Position numbers and translations under genes: made by a program. Below are positions 1-8,959 of a stretch of DNA of 64,000 bases, in pieces; position 1 is the first letter of the stretch; every line of letters begins with the position of its first letter. A model generated the notes under the pieces. It saw only the letters and a program-made list of their open reading frames with translations. It was not told where the DNA came from and did not search any database. This DNA is from Maribacter sp. 1_MG-2023. Lineage in GTDB: Bacteria; Bacteroidota; Bacteroidia; Flavobacteriales; Flavobacteriaceae. The stretch covers positions 186,001 to 250,000 of the forward strand of contig NZ_JAUOPN010000005.1 in NCBI RefSeq assembly GCF_030547005.1. The letters run 5' to 3'.

Positions 1-2
1 TT

Positions 3-3000
3 ATCAATAAGCTAACAAAAGGGTTTATTGGCACCAATAATATAGACACCAATTCTAGACTTTGCATGAGTTCTGCCGTGGTAGGTTATAAAAAAACCTT
101 AGGTGAAGATTCTGTGCCTATTTCATATGAAGATATTGAGTTGGCTGATTGTTTTCTAATTGCTGGGGCTAACCCGGCATGGTGTCATCCTATTTTATAT
201 AGAAGGTTAGAAAAACACAAAGAGGAGAATCCGCAGGTAAAAATAATTGTCGTAGATCCCCGTAAAACACAGACTTGTGCAGGAGCAGATTTACATTTAC
301 AGATTTTACCGGGCACCGATGTAATTCTTTTCAATGCCATTGCACGTAGGTTAATCGATAAAAGAAAAATAGATTCCACCTTCATAAAAAAGCACACCGC
401 GAATTATGAGGCAGTTAAAGAAATGGCGTTTACCTTAACCCTTAAAGAAGCCGCAAAAAAATGTGGTATTCCTGTAGGTGATATTCGTAAAGCTGCCGAA
501 TATATCGGTAATGCAAAGAAGTTCATAAGCATGTGGACTATGGGCTTGAACCAAAGTGTTATTGGTGTAGCTAAAAACGTATCATTATTAAATCTATCAT
601 TATTAACAGGACAAATAGGCAAACCAGGTGCTGGCCCGTTTTCATTAACAGGTCAGCCAAATGCCATGGGTGGTAGAGAAGTTGGTGGTATGGCAAGTTT
701 ATTGGCGGCACATAAAAATTTAGGGAATGCGGCACATAGAAAAGAAGTGTCAGACTTTTGGGGAGGTGGTGAAATACAAGCAGAGCCAGGGTACACAGCA
801 ACAGAAATGTTCGATGCCCTCGATGAAGGAAAGTTAAAAGCAGTTTGGATTGTCTGTACCAACCCTGCTGTAAGTATGCCTAATTCGAACAAAGTAGAAA
901 GAGCTTTAAAAAAGGCAAAGTTCGTAGTAGTTCAAGATATTTCTCATAATTCTGAAACAACAAAATTTGCCGATCTATTATTACCTGCAGCAGGTTGGTT
1001 AGAGAAAGAAGGTACAATGACCAATTCAGAAAGACGAATTAGTCATTTGTCAAAAGTAATAGATGCACCAGGTGAAGCATTACCAGACGCAGAAATCATA
1101 TGGCGCTTTGCACAGGCAATGGGCTATAAAGGTTTCGATTATAAAAATAGTAGCGAGGTTTATGACGAACACTGTTTATTGACAAAAGGCACTGAAATAG
1201 ACATCTCAGGCTTGTCATATGAACGCTTAATCACTGAAGGAAGTTTTCAGTGGCCGGTACCACATAAAACACATAAAGGCACACCAAGATTATTTACAGA
1301 TCGTCAGTTCTTTACCAATGATAAGAAAGCACATTTTAATGCTCCGTCGACACTGTATAATAAGTCTGAAGAAACAGATAATAACTATCCGCTAATATTG
1401 AATTCAGGGCGCGTTCGTGATCAATGGCACACCCGAACCAAAACGGGTAAGGTAAAAAGATTATTGACCCATATACCGCAGCCTTATTTAGAAATGAATG
1501 CGGTAGACGCCTATTTGAGAAAAATTAAGGAAGGTGATATTGCAGTAGTAAAAAGTAGAAGAGGGCAAGTACAAGTAAAAGTGCAGCTCAATTATGACAT
1601 AAGAGAGTCTGTTGTTTTCTTGCCCATGCATTGGGGTAAAGTATTAAATAATGATTTTGGTAGGGCAAATAACTTAACAAACGATTTGGTTGATCCCGTA
1701 TCTAAAGAGCCAGATTTTAAGTACTGTGCCGTTGAGGTTACCAAGTTTGTAAAAGAAAAACAGAAGGTTGTTGTTATTGGGGCAGGTGCTGCGGCATACC
1801 GTTTTATACAATCGTACAGAGAGAAAAATAGTATAGACGAGTTACACGTATTTTCAAAAGAGAAAGATCCTTTTTATAATCGTGTATTGCTACCTGAGTA
1901 TGTAAGTGATGAGCTTTCTTGGGAAGCCTTAGAGAAGTTAAAAGATGGCGAGCTACAAAAGCTAGAGGTCTCTTTACATAAAGGTATTGGTATCGACAAT
2001 ATTGATGCGGAGAATAAAACGGTTTTAGATTCTGACGGAAAAGAACACACCTATGATTTGTTGATCATGGCAACAGGTAGTAGGGCATTTATACCTAGCG
2101 ATGTACAGATACAGTTACCTGGTCGTTTTACGATGCGTGAAAGAGGTGATGCCGATAAATTAAGAAAATACCTCGCAGAAACCGGACTGCAGGCTAAAGA
2201 CCAAAATGTGGTTATAGTTGGTGGCGGACTTTTAGGTTTAGAACTCGCTGCCGCCCTTAAGAAAATATATATTAATATAAGTATTATTCAACGCGCACCA
2301 CGATTAATGGAGCGTCAGTTAGATAATGTTGCCAGTCGTCTATTGGCAGAAGATGTCGTAGAACGAGGTATAAATCTGTATTTCGATAATGAAGTGAGTA
2401 CTGTTTTTGAAGATAAAGATCAAAAACATAGCCTATCTGTAAACCTAAAAACAGGACGTTCTATTCAGTGCAATGCTATAGTTTATGCAATTGGTACAAG
2501 ACCAAATATAGAATTGGCAAAACCTACGGGGATTAAAACTCGAAGAGGTGTGGTGGTAAATTCATACTTACAAAGTAGTGACCCATCGATATTTGCTTTG
2601 GGAGAAATTGCTGAGTTTAAAAATTCACTTTTCGGTATTACCTCAGCAGCCGAACAGCAAGCAGATATTGCAGCCAATTTTATTCTAGGAGACTTTAGTA
2701 GTATTTACAACGGTTCGGTTTTAATGAACATTTTAAAGTTCGAAAACCTTGATCTCTGTAGTATTGGTATGGTGAATTCACCCATTGGAGATTCTTCTTA
2801 TGAAGAAATTATTTTAATGGATGTGAGCAAGCGCTTTTATAAGAAGTGTATTGTAAAAGATGATACGCTTAAAGGAGCCATTTTATTGGGTGATAAAAAT
2901 GAGTTTGCAGAATTTAAAAGACTGATAGAAGAAGAGATCGAACTATCTGAAAAACGGAATGAGTTACTGCGCGGAGCTTCGACCTCTGTACCACTAAAAG

Positions 3001-3176
3001 GTAAATTGGTTTGTTCTTGTAGTCAGGTTGGTGAAGGTAATGTAGTAGATGCCATCAATGGCGGATGCTCAGATTTCAACAAATTATGCTCAGAAACGGG
3101 TGCCGGTTTGGGCTGCGGAAGTTGTAAGCCCGAGATTAAAGATTTATTAAAGAAACAACTGGTATTAGCAAATTAA
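3..3176 (+). CDS. Assimilatory nitrate reductase fused to NirB-like FAD/NAD(P) and BFD [2Fe-2S] domains (5' partial)
   Basis: Molybdopterin nitrate reductase that should reduce nitrate to nitrite in the cytoplasm for nitrogen assimilation. The frame stays open to the left window edge, and the residues before the first ATG (66) read KGFIGTNNIDTNSRLC, a conserved stretch of NasA/NarB-type reductases, so the true start lies outside. Counting from ATG 66, the molybdopterin and dinucleotide-binding domains fill roughly residues 1-560. A Rossmann motif VVVIGAGAAAY follows near 568, a second NAD-binding motif VVIVGGGLLGLELA near 715, and a BFD-like [2Fe-2S] domain at about 980-1030 with CSC and CGSC pairs. 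The C-terminal half resembles the electron-input part of NirB, so one polypeptide may carry NAD(P)H electrons to the Mo centre. The next gene starts 11 bp downstream. The N-terminal [4Fe-4S] motif lies outside the window. Confidence 0.9.
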   Translation: MNKLTKGFIGTNNIDTNSRLCMSSAVVGYKKTLGEDSVPISYEDIELADCFLIAGANPAWCHPILYRRLEKHKEENPQVKIIVVDPRKTQTCAGADLHLQILPGTDVILFNAIARRLIDKRKIDSTFIKKHTANYEAVKEMAFTLTLKEAAKKCGIPVGDIRKAAEYIGNAKKFISMWTMGLNQSVIGVAKNVSLLNLSLLTGQIGKPGAGPFSLTGQPNAMGGREVGGMASLLAAHKNLGNAAHRKEVSDFWGGGEIQAEPGYTATEMFDALDEGKLKAVWIVCTNPAVSMPNSNKVERALKKAKFVVVQDISHNSETTKFADLLLPAAGWLEKEGTMTNSERRISHLSKVIDAPGEALPDAEIIWRFAQAMGYKGFDYKNSSEVYDEHCLLTKGTEIDISGLSYERLITEGSFQWPVPHKTHKGTPRLFTDRQFFTNDKKAHFNAPSTLYNKSEETDNNYPLILNSGRVRDQWHTRTKTGKVKRLLTHIPQPYLEMNAVDAYLRKIKEGDIAVVKSRRGQVQVKVQLNYDIRESVVFLPMHWGKVLNNDFGRANNLTNDLVDPVSKEPDFKYCAVEVTKFVKEKQKVVVIGAGAAAYRFIQSYREKNSIDELHVFSKEKDPFYNRVLLPEYVSDELSWEALEKLKDGELQKLEVSLHKGIGIDNIDAENKTVLDSDGKEHTYDLLIMATGSRAFIPSDVQIQLPGRFTMRERGDADKLRKYLAETGLQAKDQNVVIVGGGLLGLELAAALKKIYINISIIQRAPRLMERQLDNVASRLLAEDVVERGINLYFDNEVSTVFEDKDQKHSLSVNLKTGRSIQCNAIVYAIGTRPNIELAKPTGIKTRRGVVVNSYLQSSDPSIFALGEIAEFKNSLFGITSAAEQQADIAANFILGDFSSIYNGSVLMNILKFENLDLCSIGMVNSPIGDSSYEEIILMDVSKRFYKKCIVKDDTLKGAILLGDKNEFAEFKRLIEEEIELSEKRNELLRGASTSVPLKGKLVCSCSQVGEGNVVDAINGGCSDFNKLCSETGAGLGCGSCKPEIKDLLKKQLVLAN

Positions 3177-3187
3177 AATAGCGAGAC

Positions 3188-4624
3188 ATGAACGATGATC
3201 TTCATAGAATACTGATAAAAGGTGGTGTTACATCTCCTGGTGAATTGAAAGATATTATTACCATGCTGGAATCTGCCGGACTCACAAGTGTGAATTTTGG
3301 GTCTCGACAAGATATTTTGTTTCCGCTAAAGGAAGCTAAAGAAGAGCAGCTAGAAAGTATTTCTAAGTTTAATACCGATATTATTGCCAATCGCACGTAT
3401 CAGAACATCGTCAGTTCTTATGTGTCGGCAGATATTTTTGATATGACCCATTGGCTTAAGGGTTCTACTTATCTCTATATTCTAGAAGGATTTGATTTTT
3501 TACCGAAGTTGAAAATCAATATTACCGATCCAAAACAACGCTTAGTTCCCATTTTTAGTGGTAACCTCAACTTTATAGCATCTGAACAAGAAGATTATTG
3601 GTATTTGAATATTAAATTACCACACTGGAAATCATCTGCTTTTTATCCGGTGCTTATCTATAGTTGGGATATCAATTCTATCTCAAAACAGATCGAAGAA
3701 ATTTATGAAGATATTACCGATATAGATGAGTTGTTCTTTGTGATGAACAAGAACCTAGAAACGAATAATAAAACCATGGAAAAGGAACTGAAAGTTCCTT
3801 TTCAGACCTTTCCGTATTATGAAGGTATGAACCGTTTGGGTTCAGATATGTATTGGCTTGGTCTTTATTGGAGAAATAATAAATATGACCTATCCTTCTT
3901 AAAAGAATTCTGCGGCTTTTGTTTAGATAACAGTATTGGTAAAATCTGTATTACCCCATGGAAATCTTTTGTTGTAAAAGGTATTAAGAAATCTAGCAGA
4001 CCTGCCTTAGAGCGCTTTTTAGGTAAAAGAGGAATCAATGTAAGACATTCTCAATTAGAGATGAATTGGCATGTGCCTATTGATGATGGCGAGGCCTTAG
4101 AATTAAAGAAGTATTTAGTAAGAAGTTTTGATCAAAATGATATTAGTACCTACGGTCTTACTTTTGGCATTAGCAATGAGGTGGGTAAACGTTCGCACTT
4201 TGCCTCGGTGATTATTGAAAAGAATAGTTTGCCCACCATTGTTAAAGAATTTGAAGTGCGCCCCACATATAACGTGTTACATTTTGAGCATTTTGACCCT
4301 AACAGCCAAAAGTACATTACCTATGCTCAAGACATAGATAAAATAGAATTGCCAGGGTTGTTAATGGAATTAAGTAAAATGTATTTTGATCAGTTAGGTC
4401 GCGCTGAAGATGATGAAGAAACGACTAGAGTTGAAGTTATCGAAGCAACACAATCGCTATATCAATGCCAAGACTGTTTAACGGTTTATGATGCGACTTT
4501 TGGTGATGAAGAATTTAATATTGCCGCAGGCACCAAATTTGAAGATATAGATGACTCGTATGAGTGCCCAATGTGTTCGGCTCCAAAAGCTACATTTAAG
4601 GAAGCAATGATACAAATGAGTTAA
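3188..4624 (+). CDS. Siroheme-reductase-like protein with C-terminal rubredoxin domain
   Basis: Starts 11 bp after the nitrate reductase and is presumably cotranscribed. The last ~55 residues are a clear rubredoxin: CQDC near 427 and CPMC near 459 would bind a single iron and shuttle electrons. The first ~400 residues resemble the ferredoxin-like half-domains of nitrite/sulfite reductases (early segment TMLESAGLTSVNFGSRQDIL; a second such segment around 245-300, GKICITPWKSFVVKGI). I do not see the cysteine pattern that binds the siroheme-coupled [4Fe-4S] cluster. It is therefore more likely an electron-transfer or accessory subunit of nitrate/nitrite reduction than a catalytic reductase. Rubredoxin call firm; N-terminal role inferred. 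Confidence 0.78.
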   Translation: MNDDLHRILIKGGVTSPGELKDIITMLESAGLTSVNFGSRQDILFPLKEAKEEQLESISKFNTDIIANRTYQNIVSSYVSADIFDMTHWLKGSTYLYILEGFDFLPKLKINITDPKQRLVPIFSGNLNFIASEQEDYWYLNIKLPHWKSSAFYPVLIYSWDINSISKQIEEIYEDITDIDELFFVMNKNLETNNKTMEKELKVPFQTFPYYEGMNRLGSDMYWLGLYWRNNKYDLSFLKEFCGFCLDNSIGKICITPWKSFVVKGIKKSSRPALERFLGKRGINVRHSQLEMNWHVPIDDGEALELKKYLVRSFDQNDISTYGLTFGISNEVGKRSHFASVIIEKNSLPTIVKEFEVRPTYNVLHFEHFDPNSQKYITYAQDIDKIELPGLLMELSKMYFDQLGRAEDDEETTRVEVIEATQSLYQCQDCLTVYDATFGDEEFNIAAGTKFEDIDDSYECPMCSAPKATFKEAMIQMS

Positions 4625-4763
4625 AGGTAACTGTCCGTTAATTTTACTTTACACGATGTCAATGAGTTAGATAGAATGCAATGAAGACAAGAAATTCATT
4701 TATGAAGTTAAAACTCTAGAATGTTTCGGCATAAATTTGTGGTATAATTCTAAATAACCGCTC

Positions 4764-4889
4764 ATGACCAGGGTAAATGTAAATAATCAAACAAAAGAAC
4801 CAGCATTGGCACAAGCTTTAAAGTTCACTATTGTAATTGCTGCAATCGGCATTTTGTTGTGTATACTTTTAATGACTTTCGGAGTGTGA
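4764..4889 (+). CDS. Small single-pass membrane protein (41 aa)
   Basis: A 41-codon ATG-TGA frame in the 312-bp space between the nitrate cluster and the opposing HD-domain gene. A short polar N-terminus (MTRVNVNNQTKEPALAQ) is followed by one hydrophobic helix, LKFTIVIAAIGILLCILLM. The amphipathic-then-hydrophobic layout is typical of genuine small membrane proteins and unlike random AT-rich sequence. No family recognised and no clear ribosome binding site. The remainder of 4625-4936 shows nothing I can support. Confidence 0.45.
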   Translation: MTRVNVNNQTKEPALAQALKFTIVIAAIGILLCILLMTFGV

Positions 4890-4936
4890 TTAATGCAATT
4901 AGCTTATTGTTTCTAAATTTAGAATAGCCGCTTTAA

Positions 4937-6148
4937 TTAGGGCTGCATCACGGGTAGTTCTAATATTCGTTCTGGACCGTAGTACTTCAGCGCTATACCA
5001 AATACAATTACTGAAATTATCATACCAATCATAAAAACGGTATACGTCCACCGTAAAATTCGATATTTCCTCTCTAAAACAAGCCCCAGAAAATAAAGGT
5101 CTTTAGTCAATGAACTATAGATGTATTCTTTATCTTTAATAAGTTCAGACATTGCCCAATTATATTGCTCTAGTTTCATTTTATGAAAATTACCGAAGAA
5201 CAATAGATTCACTTTTTTACTAGTTACTTCTTCTTCTGTAAACTGACCAGAGGTTACGTTCGGTTTGGTCGCTAAAATGGACATCACCATAGATACAACA
5301 CTAAAAATTATAAACAAAAACGTTGGGTAAAATAGATAGTCATTAGAAGGGTTATCTAATTTAGGCACCAAATTGGCCAATGCCATAGAAACGATAATAG
5401 CATTTACAGAAAGTAAAATATTCGCCTTTGTATCGGCAATATCACTCAGTTTTAAGTGATTGCTTAGTGTAACTCTGTATAATGTTTGTATTCCGCGGTC
5501 TGGTAATTCTCCTTTAAATTTAGCTTTTAAACTTTCCTTTTTAATGAGCTCTTTATTCTTCTTTTTTGCTTTGATGAGCCTCTTAATATTCTTGTCTTTT
5601 CCTTCTTGCAAATTAGTTATGGCATATTTGGTATAAAAATGGTGCTTAGCTCGTAATAGGATAATATTTTCTTCTAGCCAGTCTGCAGAAGTGTTACTTT
5701 CTTTACCAACTAAAGCAAGCTCTTCTCTTAGTAACTCGGTCGTTGCCATAAAATTCTTGACATGAAAATGAGAAGAATCTGCATCGCGAATTATTTTTTC
5801 TAGTTCATTTTTTGGTTCGTATCCCTTTTTCGTCGCTAGAATTAGATTGCAAACATTGGTGATAAAAGTTGGAGTACAATTATGCTTGGTTAAAAAATCT
5901 CTAGATAATTGGCAGCCATGCTCTTCATGGTTCTCATAAGAAACAGTGTAACCAAGGTCATGAAACCAAGCTGCAACTAAAAGTAATTCGCTCTCTTCAT
6001 CGCCAATTTTTTCGCCTTCAATTAGTTCTTTAGTGCTATCTGCAACACGTTGTGTATGCCTAAGATTATGATACAAAAATTTTGGATCAGTATTGCCTGT
6101 TAATTGATTAGTGGCAAATTCTTCGGCTGTAGAAACTAGTATAGACAT
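4937..6148 (-). CDS. HD-domain phosphohydrolase fused to Pycsar-effector-like (PycTM/DUF5706) membrane domain
   Basis: N-terminal HD domain with metal-binding pattern: His27/His31 (YHNLRHTQRV), His63-Asp64 (WFHDLGY) and later histidines and aspartates (RDADSSHFH). HD domains usually hydrolyse nucleotides or phosphodiesters. From about residue 220 the protein matches the Pycsar effector transmembrane domain: LSDIADTKANILLSVNAIIV begins the first membrane helix, with further helices near 265-285 and 370-390. In Pycsar defence, cCMP or cUMP activates a membrane effector. Here no pyrimidine cyclase lies beside the gene, and both neighbours are unrelated. It may be a housekeeping signalling protein or a stand-alone defence gene. 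Domain calls are from motif recognition; function inferred. Confidence 0.78.
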   Translation of the reverse strand: MSILVSTAEEFATNQLTGNTDPKFLYHNLRHTQRVADSTKELIEGEKIGDEESELLLVAAWFHDLGYTVSYENHEEHGCQLSRDFLTKHNCTPTFITNVCNLILATKKGYEPKNELEKIIRDADSSHFHVKNFMATTELLREELALVGKESNTSADWLEENIILLRAKHHFYTKYAITNLQEGKDKNIKRLIKAKKKNKELIKKESLKAKFKGELPDRGIQTLYRVTLSNHLKLSDIADTKANILLSVNAIIVSMALANLVPKLDNPSNDYLFYPTFLFIIFSVVSMVMSILATKPNVTSGQFTEEEVTSKKVNLLFFGNFHKMKLEQYNWAMSELIKDKEYIYSSLTKDLYFLGLVLERKYRILRWTYTVFMIGMIISVIVFGIALKYYGPERILELPVMQP

Positions 6149-6290
6149 GATAGTTTTATAATACTTTAGAAAAGTACAAAAATAATTCTCTTGCTTTTAG
6201 TGGATAATTCGAAACCTTCGTGAATTCATCTTCATTGAAAGTAAGAATCGATAAACCTTAGCACATAAGGTTTGAGTTAGATAGGACTAA

Positions 6291-6323
6291 AAAAAGGTGA
6301 GAATAAATTATGCTCACCTTTTT
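6291..6323 (-). terminator. Rho-independent terminator
   Basis: Inverted repeat AAAAAGGTGAG / CTCACCTTTTT with an 11-nt loop, lying just downstream of the minus-strand small membrane gene at 6342-6503. The T-run is present on both strands, so it could also act for opposing transcription. Confidence 0.7.
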
Positions 6324-6341
6324 ATATGTTGGTCCTGTTCT

Positions 6342-6503
6342 TTAGTTTGTAAAAAATACGTTTGAAATTACGACACCAACAATAAGAAGTACCAAAAAGA
6401 CTACTAGTATGGTTACGCCAACTTTAGTCTTTTTATTTTTTTGTAGAATATATTGTTGTGTTTCTTCTTCTGATTCTTTTATAAATTTCGTCTCTTGTGT
6501 CAT
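6342..6503 (-). CDS. Small single-pass membrane protein (53 aa)
   Basis: A 53-codon frame that starts 4 bp after the stop of the aldehyde dehydrogenase gene on the same strand and ends 19 bp before a hairpin terminator. The N-terminal 27 residues are charged (MTQETKFIKESEEETQQYIL), then one strongly hydrophobic helix (VGVTILVVFLVLLIVGVVI) and a short tail FFTN. Tight spacing and the terminator support it as the last gene of a two-gene operon. No family recognised. Confidence 0.6.
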   Translation of the reverse strand: MTQETKFIKESEEETQQYILQKNKKTKVGVTILVVFLVLLIVGVVISNVFFTN

Positions 6504-6507
6504 AATT

Positions 6508-7869
6508 CTATTTTTTGATGTAAACGGTTTTCTTGTTTACGAATTCTAAGATGCCTTCTCTAGATAGTTCTCTACCATAGCCAGATGCTTTTGTACCACC
6601 AAAAGGCAATCGTGGATCAGATTTGACCATATCGTTTATAAAGAATGCGCCATCAGGTATATTAGATATAACATCCATTGCGGCATCTATATCTTCAGTG
6701 AATAACATACTACCAAGTCCTAATCTAGAATTTGCCGCTAAGGCAATAGCTTCTTCTCTATTTTTTGCTTTGGTGATGGCAGCAACAGGTCCAAATGTTT
6801 CCTCTTTAAATACCGGCATGTCTACAGTAACATCGGTTAGTATGGTAGGTGAGAAATAAGCATTATTTCGCATATTACCTAACACAACTTTAGCACCTTG
6901 TTTTATAGAGTCGTTCACTTGTTTTTGAAGTTCTTTGGCTAAGTCTTCGCGAGCCATTACACCAATAAACGTATCTTTTTTCATAGGGTCGCCACCTTGA
7001 AGTGACTTTATCTTTGCAGTAAATTTTTCTAGAAAAACATCATAAATACCCTCACAAACTATAAAGCGTTTTGCAGCAATACAGCTTTGACCGGTATTCT
7101 GCATACGTGCGGTCACCATAGTATCTATATGTTGATCTAAATCGGCATCTTCCCAAACAACACAAGCATTGTTTCCACCAAGTTCAAGAACAGATTTCTT
7201 CAAATTTTTCCCTGCTGTACCTGCTATTGACTTACCAGCTTTTTCGCTTCCGGTTAAGGTTACTGCTTTGATTCCGTCATTGGCAATAAGTTTTTCAATT
7301 TCTTCATGTCCCGCTTTTAAACTTTGAAAACATCCTTCAGGATAACCCGCATCTAAGAATAGTTTTTCAATAGCCATAGAACAACCAGTTACATTTTGCG
7401 CATGTTTAAGTAATGCAGTATTACCTGCGGTTAATGTAGGTGCTGCAAAACGAAGTACTTGCCAAAAAGGATAATTCCATGGCATTACGGCAAGAATGCA
7501 ACCTAAGGGATCATGACTTATAAAACTTTCGTCAGCGTCTGTTTCTATGACCTCATCAGCCAAAAGGTCTTCAGCGTTATGTGCATAGAAATCACATGCC
7601 CAAGCACATTTTTCAATTTCAGAAATACCTTGCGAATAAGGTTTTCCCATTTCTTGTGTCATGAGTTCTGCATATTGCTCTTTACGTTCTATTAGCAGTT
7701 CTGCTACGTTAGTGAGAAGTTCGCACCTATCTTCAATTTCCATAGCTGCCCAAGAGGCTTCTATAGCTAAAGCTTTATTTATTTTTTCTTTTATATAGGC
7801 AGTGCTGTCTTGTGTATATGTATTTACAACCTCACCGTTGTACGGATTTTTAGTTTGATATTCTTTCAT
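6508..7869 (-). CDS. NAD(P)-dependent aldehyde dehydrogenase, succinate-semialdehyde type
   Basis: Full-length ALDH-family enzyme (453 aa, the short form common among succinate-semialdehyde dehydrogenases). Visible motifs are the cofactor-binding TLTGSEKAGKSIA (about 205), the general-base glutamate in LELGGNNACVV (about 227) and the catalytic cysteine in TGQSCIAAKRF (about 262). The C-terminal LPFGGTKASGYGRELS is typical of the SSADH-like subgroup. Expected reaction is oxidation of succinate semialdehyde or a similar aldehyde to the acid in the cytoplasm. No GABA transaminase is nearby, so the substrate is not fixed by context. The start MKEYQTKNPYNGEVV is canonical. Confidence 0.88.
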   Translation of the reverse strand: MKEYQTKNPYNGEVVNTYTQDSTAYIKEKINKALAIEASWAAMEIEDRCELLTNVAELLIERKEQYAELMTQEMGKPYSQGISEIEKCAWACDFYAHNAEDLLADEVIETDADESFISHDPLGCILAVMPWNYPFWQVLRFAAPTLTAGNTALLKHAQNVTGCSMAIEKLFLDAGYPEGCFQSLKAGHEEIEKLIANDGIKAVTLTGSEKAGKSIAGTAGKNLKKSVLELGGNNACVVWEDADLDQHIDTMVTARMQNTGQSCIAAKRFIVCEGIYDVFLEKFTAKIKSLQGGDPMKKDTFIGVMAREDLAKELQKQVNDSIKQGAKVVLGNMRNNAYFSPTILTDVTVDMPVFKEETFGPVAAITKAKNREEAIALAANSRLGLGSMLFTEDIDAAMDVISNIPDGAFFINDMVKSDPRLPFGGTKASGYGRELSREGILEFVNKKTVYIKK

Positions 7870-8061
7870 GTTACAAATTTAGAGTTAAACAGTTTGATGC
7901 ATTAATTCGTTCCATAAAATTCTTAACCCTTTTAGCTATTGTTAACGTCAATATTAAAAGGTTTTGAGTTAAGTAGTTGTATCTTTATTTGAGACATTTG
8001 TAAAGCAGGATAATAAATATTTTATCAGGTACAAAAAAACGTTTAATCTAAAATATATAAT

Positions 8062-8394
8062 ATGAACAATAGTGGAAATACATTATTAGCAATTATCGCA
8101 GGATCTGCCATAGGTGCAGCTTTAGGAATTCTTTACGCACCAGATAAAGGTGAGAATACAAGAAGATTAATTGCTGACCAAGCAGCTGCTACAAGAGATA
8201 ATTTTGCAGATAGTGCAGTGGATCTTAAAAACAGGGTTGCCTCTAAAATGTCTGACGAGAGAGAAACCTTAGATACAAGAGTAGAATCTTTAGTATCTGA
8301 TTTAAGTTACAAAACAGAAGATGTGATTTCAACCTTAGAGAAGAAATTGTCTGAGTTGAAGACAAAAAATAAGAAACTGCAGAAAACAGTATAA
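8062..8394 (+). CDS. YtxH domain-containing protein
   Basis: 110 aa. A glycine-rich N-terminal hydrophobic segment (LLAIIAGSAIGAALGILYAP) is followed by DKGENTRR, the signature of the YtxH family, then a charged helical and probably coiled-coil region. YtxH proteins are small membrane-anchored proteins linked to general or envelope stress. Its stop codon directly abuts the ATG of the next gene, so the three genes at 8062-8943 form an operon. Confidence 0.82.
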   Translation: MNNSGNTLLAIIAGSAIGAALGILYAPDKGENTRRLIADQAAATRDNFADSAVDLKNRVASKMSDERETLDTRVESLVSDLSYKTEDVISTLEKKLSELKTKNKKLQKTV

Positions 8395-8742
8395 ATGGGA
8401 GTAATTGAATCACTTAACGAAACGTCTAATAAGGCAATTGATGTAGGAGAGGTTTACTATAAGAAAACCCAAGAATACTACAGGCTAAAAGTGTTTCAAC
8501 AATTAACAATGACCACCGGTATGCTGCTAAAAATGGCAGTTATAGGTGGTCTTGCTTTTTTGGCACTTATATTTATAACTGTAGCTGGTGTCGTTTTCTT
8601 GGCGAACATTCTTGAGAGTATGGTTGGCGCATGTTTAATTGCCGGAGCTTTATTTATAGCGTTATTAATTTTAGCTTATGTTTTTAGAGGTAAAATTGAT
8701 AATATGCTAGTAAAAAAGCTGTCTGTTAAATTCTTTAATTAA
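8395..8742 (+). CDS. Phage-holin-family (holin superfamily 6-like) membrane protein
   Basis: 115 aa. A soluble N-terminal helix (SLNETSNKAIDVGEVYYKKT) precedes two membrane helices, about 40-62 and 70-92, and a basic tail. This is the layout of the holin-superfamily-like proteins found next to YtxH genes in Flavobacteriia. The start codon follows the YtxH stop with no gap, and the third gene begins 6 bp later. No phage gene is nearby, so the name reflects family similarity, not lysis. Probably envelope-associated. Confidence 0.75.
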   Translation: MGVIESLNETSNKAIDVGEVYYKKTQEYYRLKVFQQLTMTTGMLLKMAVIGGLAFLALIFITVAGVVFLANILESMVGACLIAGALFIALLILAYVFRGKIDNMLVKKLSVKFFN

Positions 8743-8748
8743 GAAGAT

Positions 8749-8943
8749 ATGTACAAAAATTTTGAGGAAATAGAGTTCAATTTAAAACGCTTAAAACTAG
8801 AGCGCGAAATTGCTTTAGAAGAGCTTAAAGGATTGAAACAAGATGTACAAGAAGATTTGAGTCCGTATAACTGGGTATCGACCGCATTCTCGGCTGCCAA
8901 GAAATTTGGTATGTTATATATAATGCGAAAAGTAGTAAAATAA
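8749..8943 (+). CDS. Hypothetical protein, third gene of the YtxH operon
   Basis: 64 aa, starting 6 bp after the holin-like gene. The N-terminal 40 residues are highly charged and helical (NLKRLKLEREIALEELKGLK), then a short hydrophobic segment (VSTAFSAAKKFGMLYIM). Likely a membrane-peripheral helical protein working with its two operon partners. No function is known to me. Confidence 0.7.
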   Translation: MYKNFEEIEFNLKRLKLEREIALEELKGLKQDVQEDLSPYNWVSTAFSAAKKFGMLYIMRKVVK

Positions 8944-8959
8944 TTTTAAGCGGTCTAGT

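Noticed and set aside
571..801. Minus-strand reading opposite the nitrate reductase
   Set aside because: It overlaps a well-conserved gene, has low-complexity composition and no start context; a shadow frame.
4937..6148. Complete Pycsar defence system
   Set aside because: No cyclase gene lies on either side; only the membrane domain resembles an effector.
8395..8742. Prophage, from the holin-like gene
   Set aside because: No other phage gene nearby. The YtxH/holin-like/small protein triplet is an ordinary chromosomal operon in this group.
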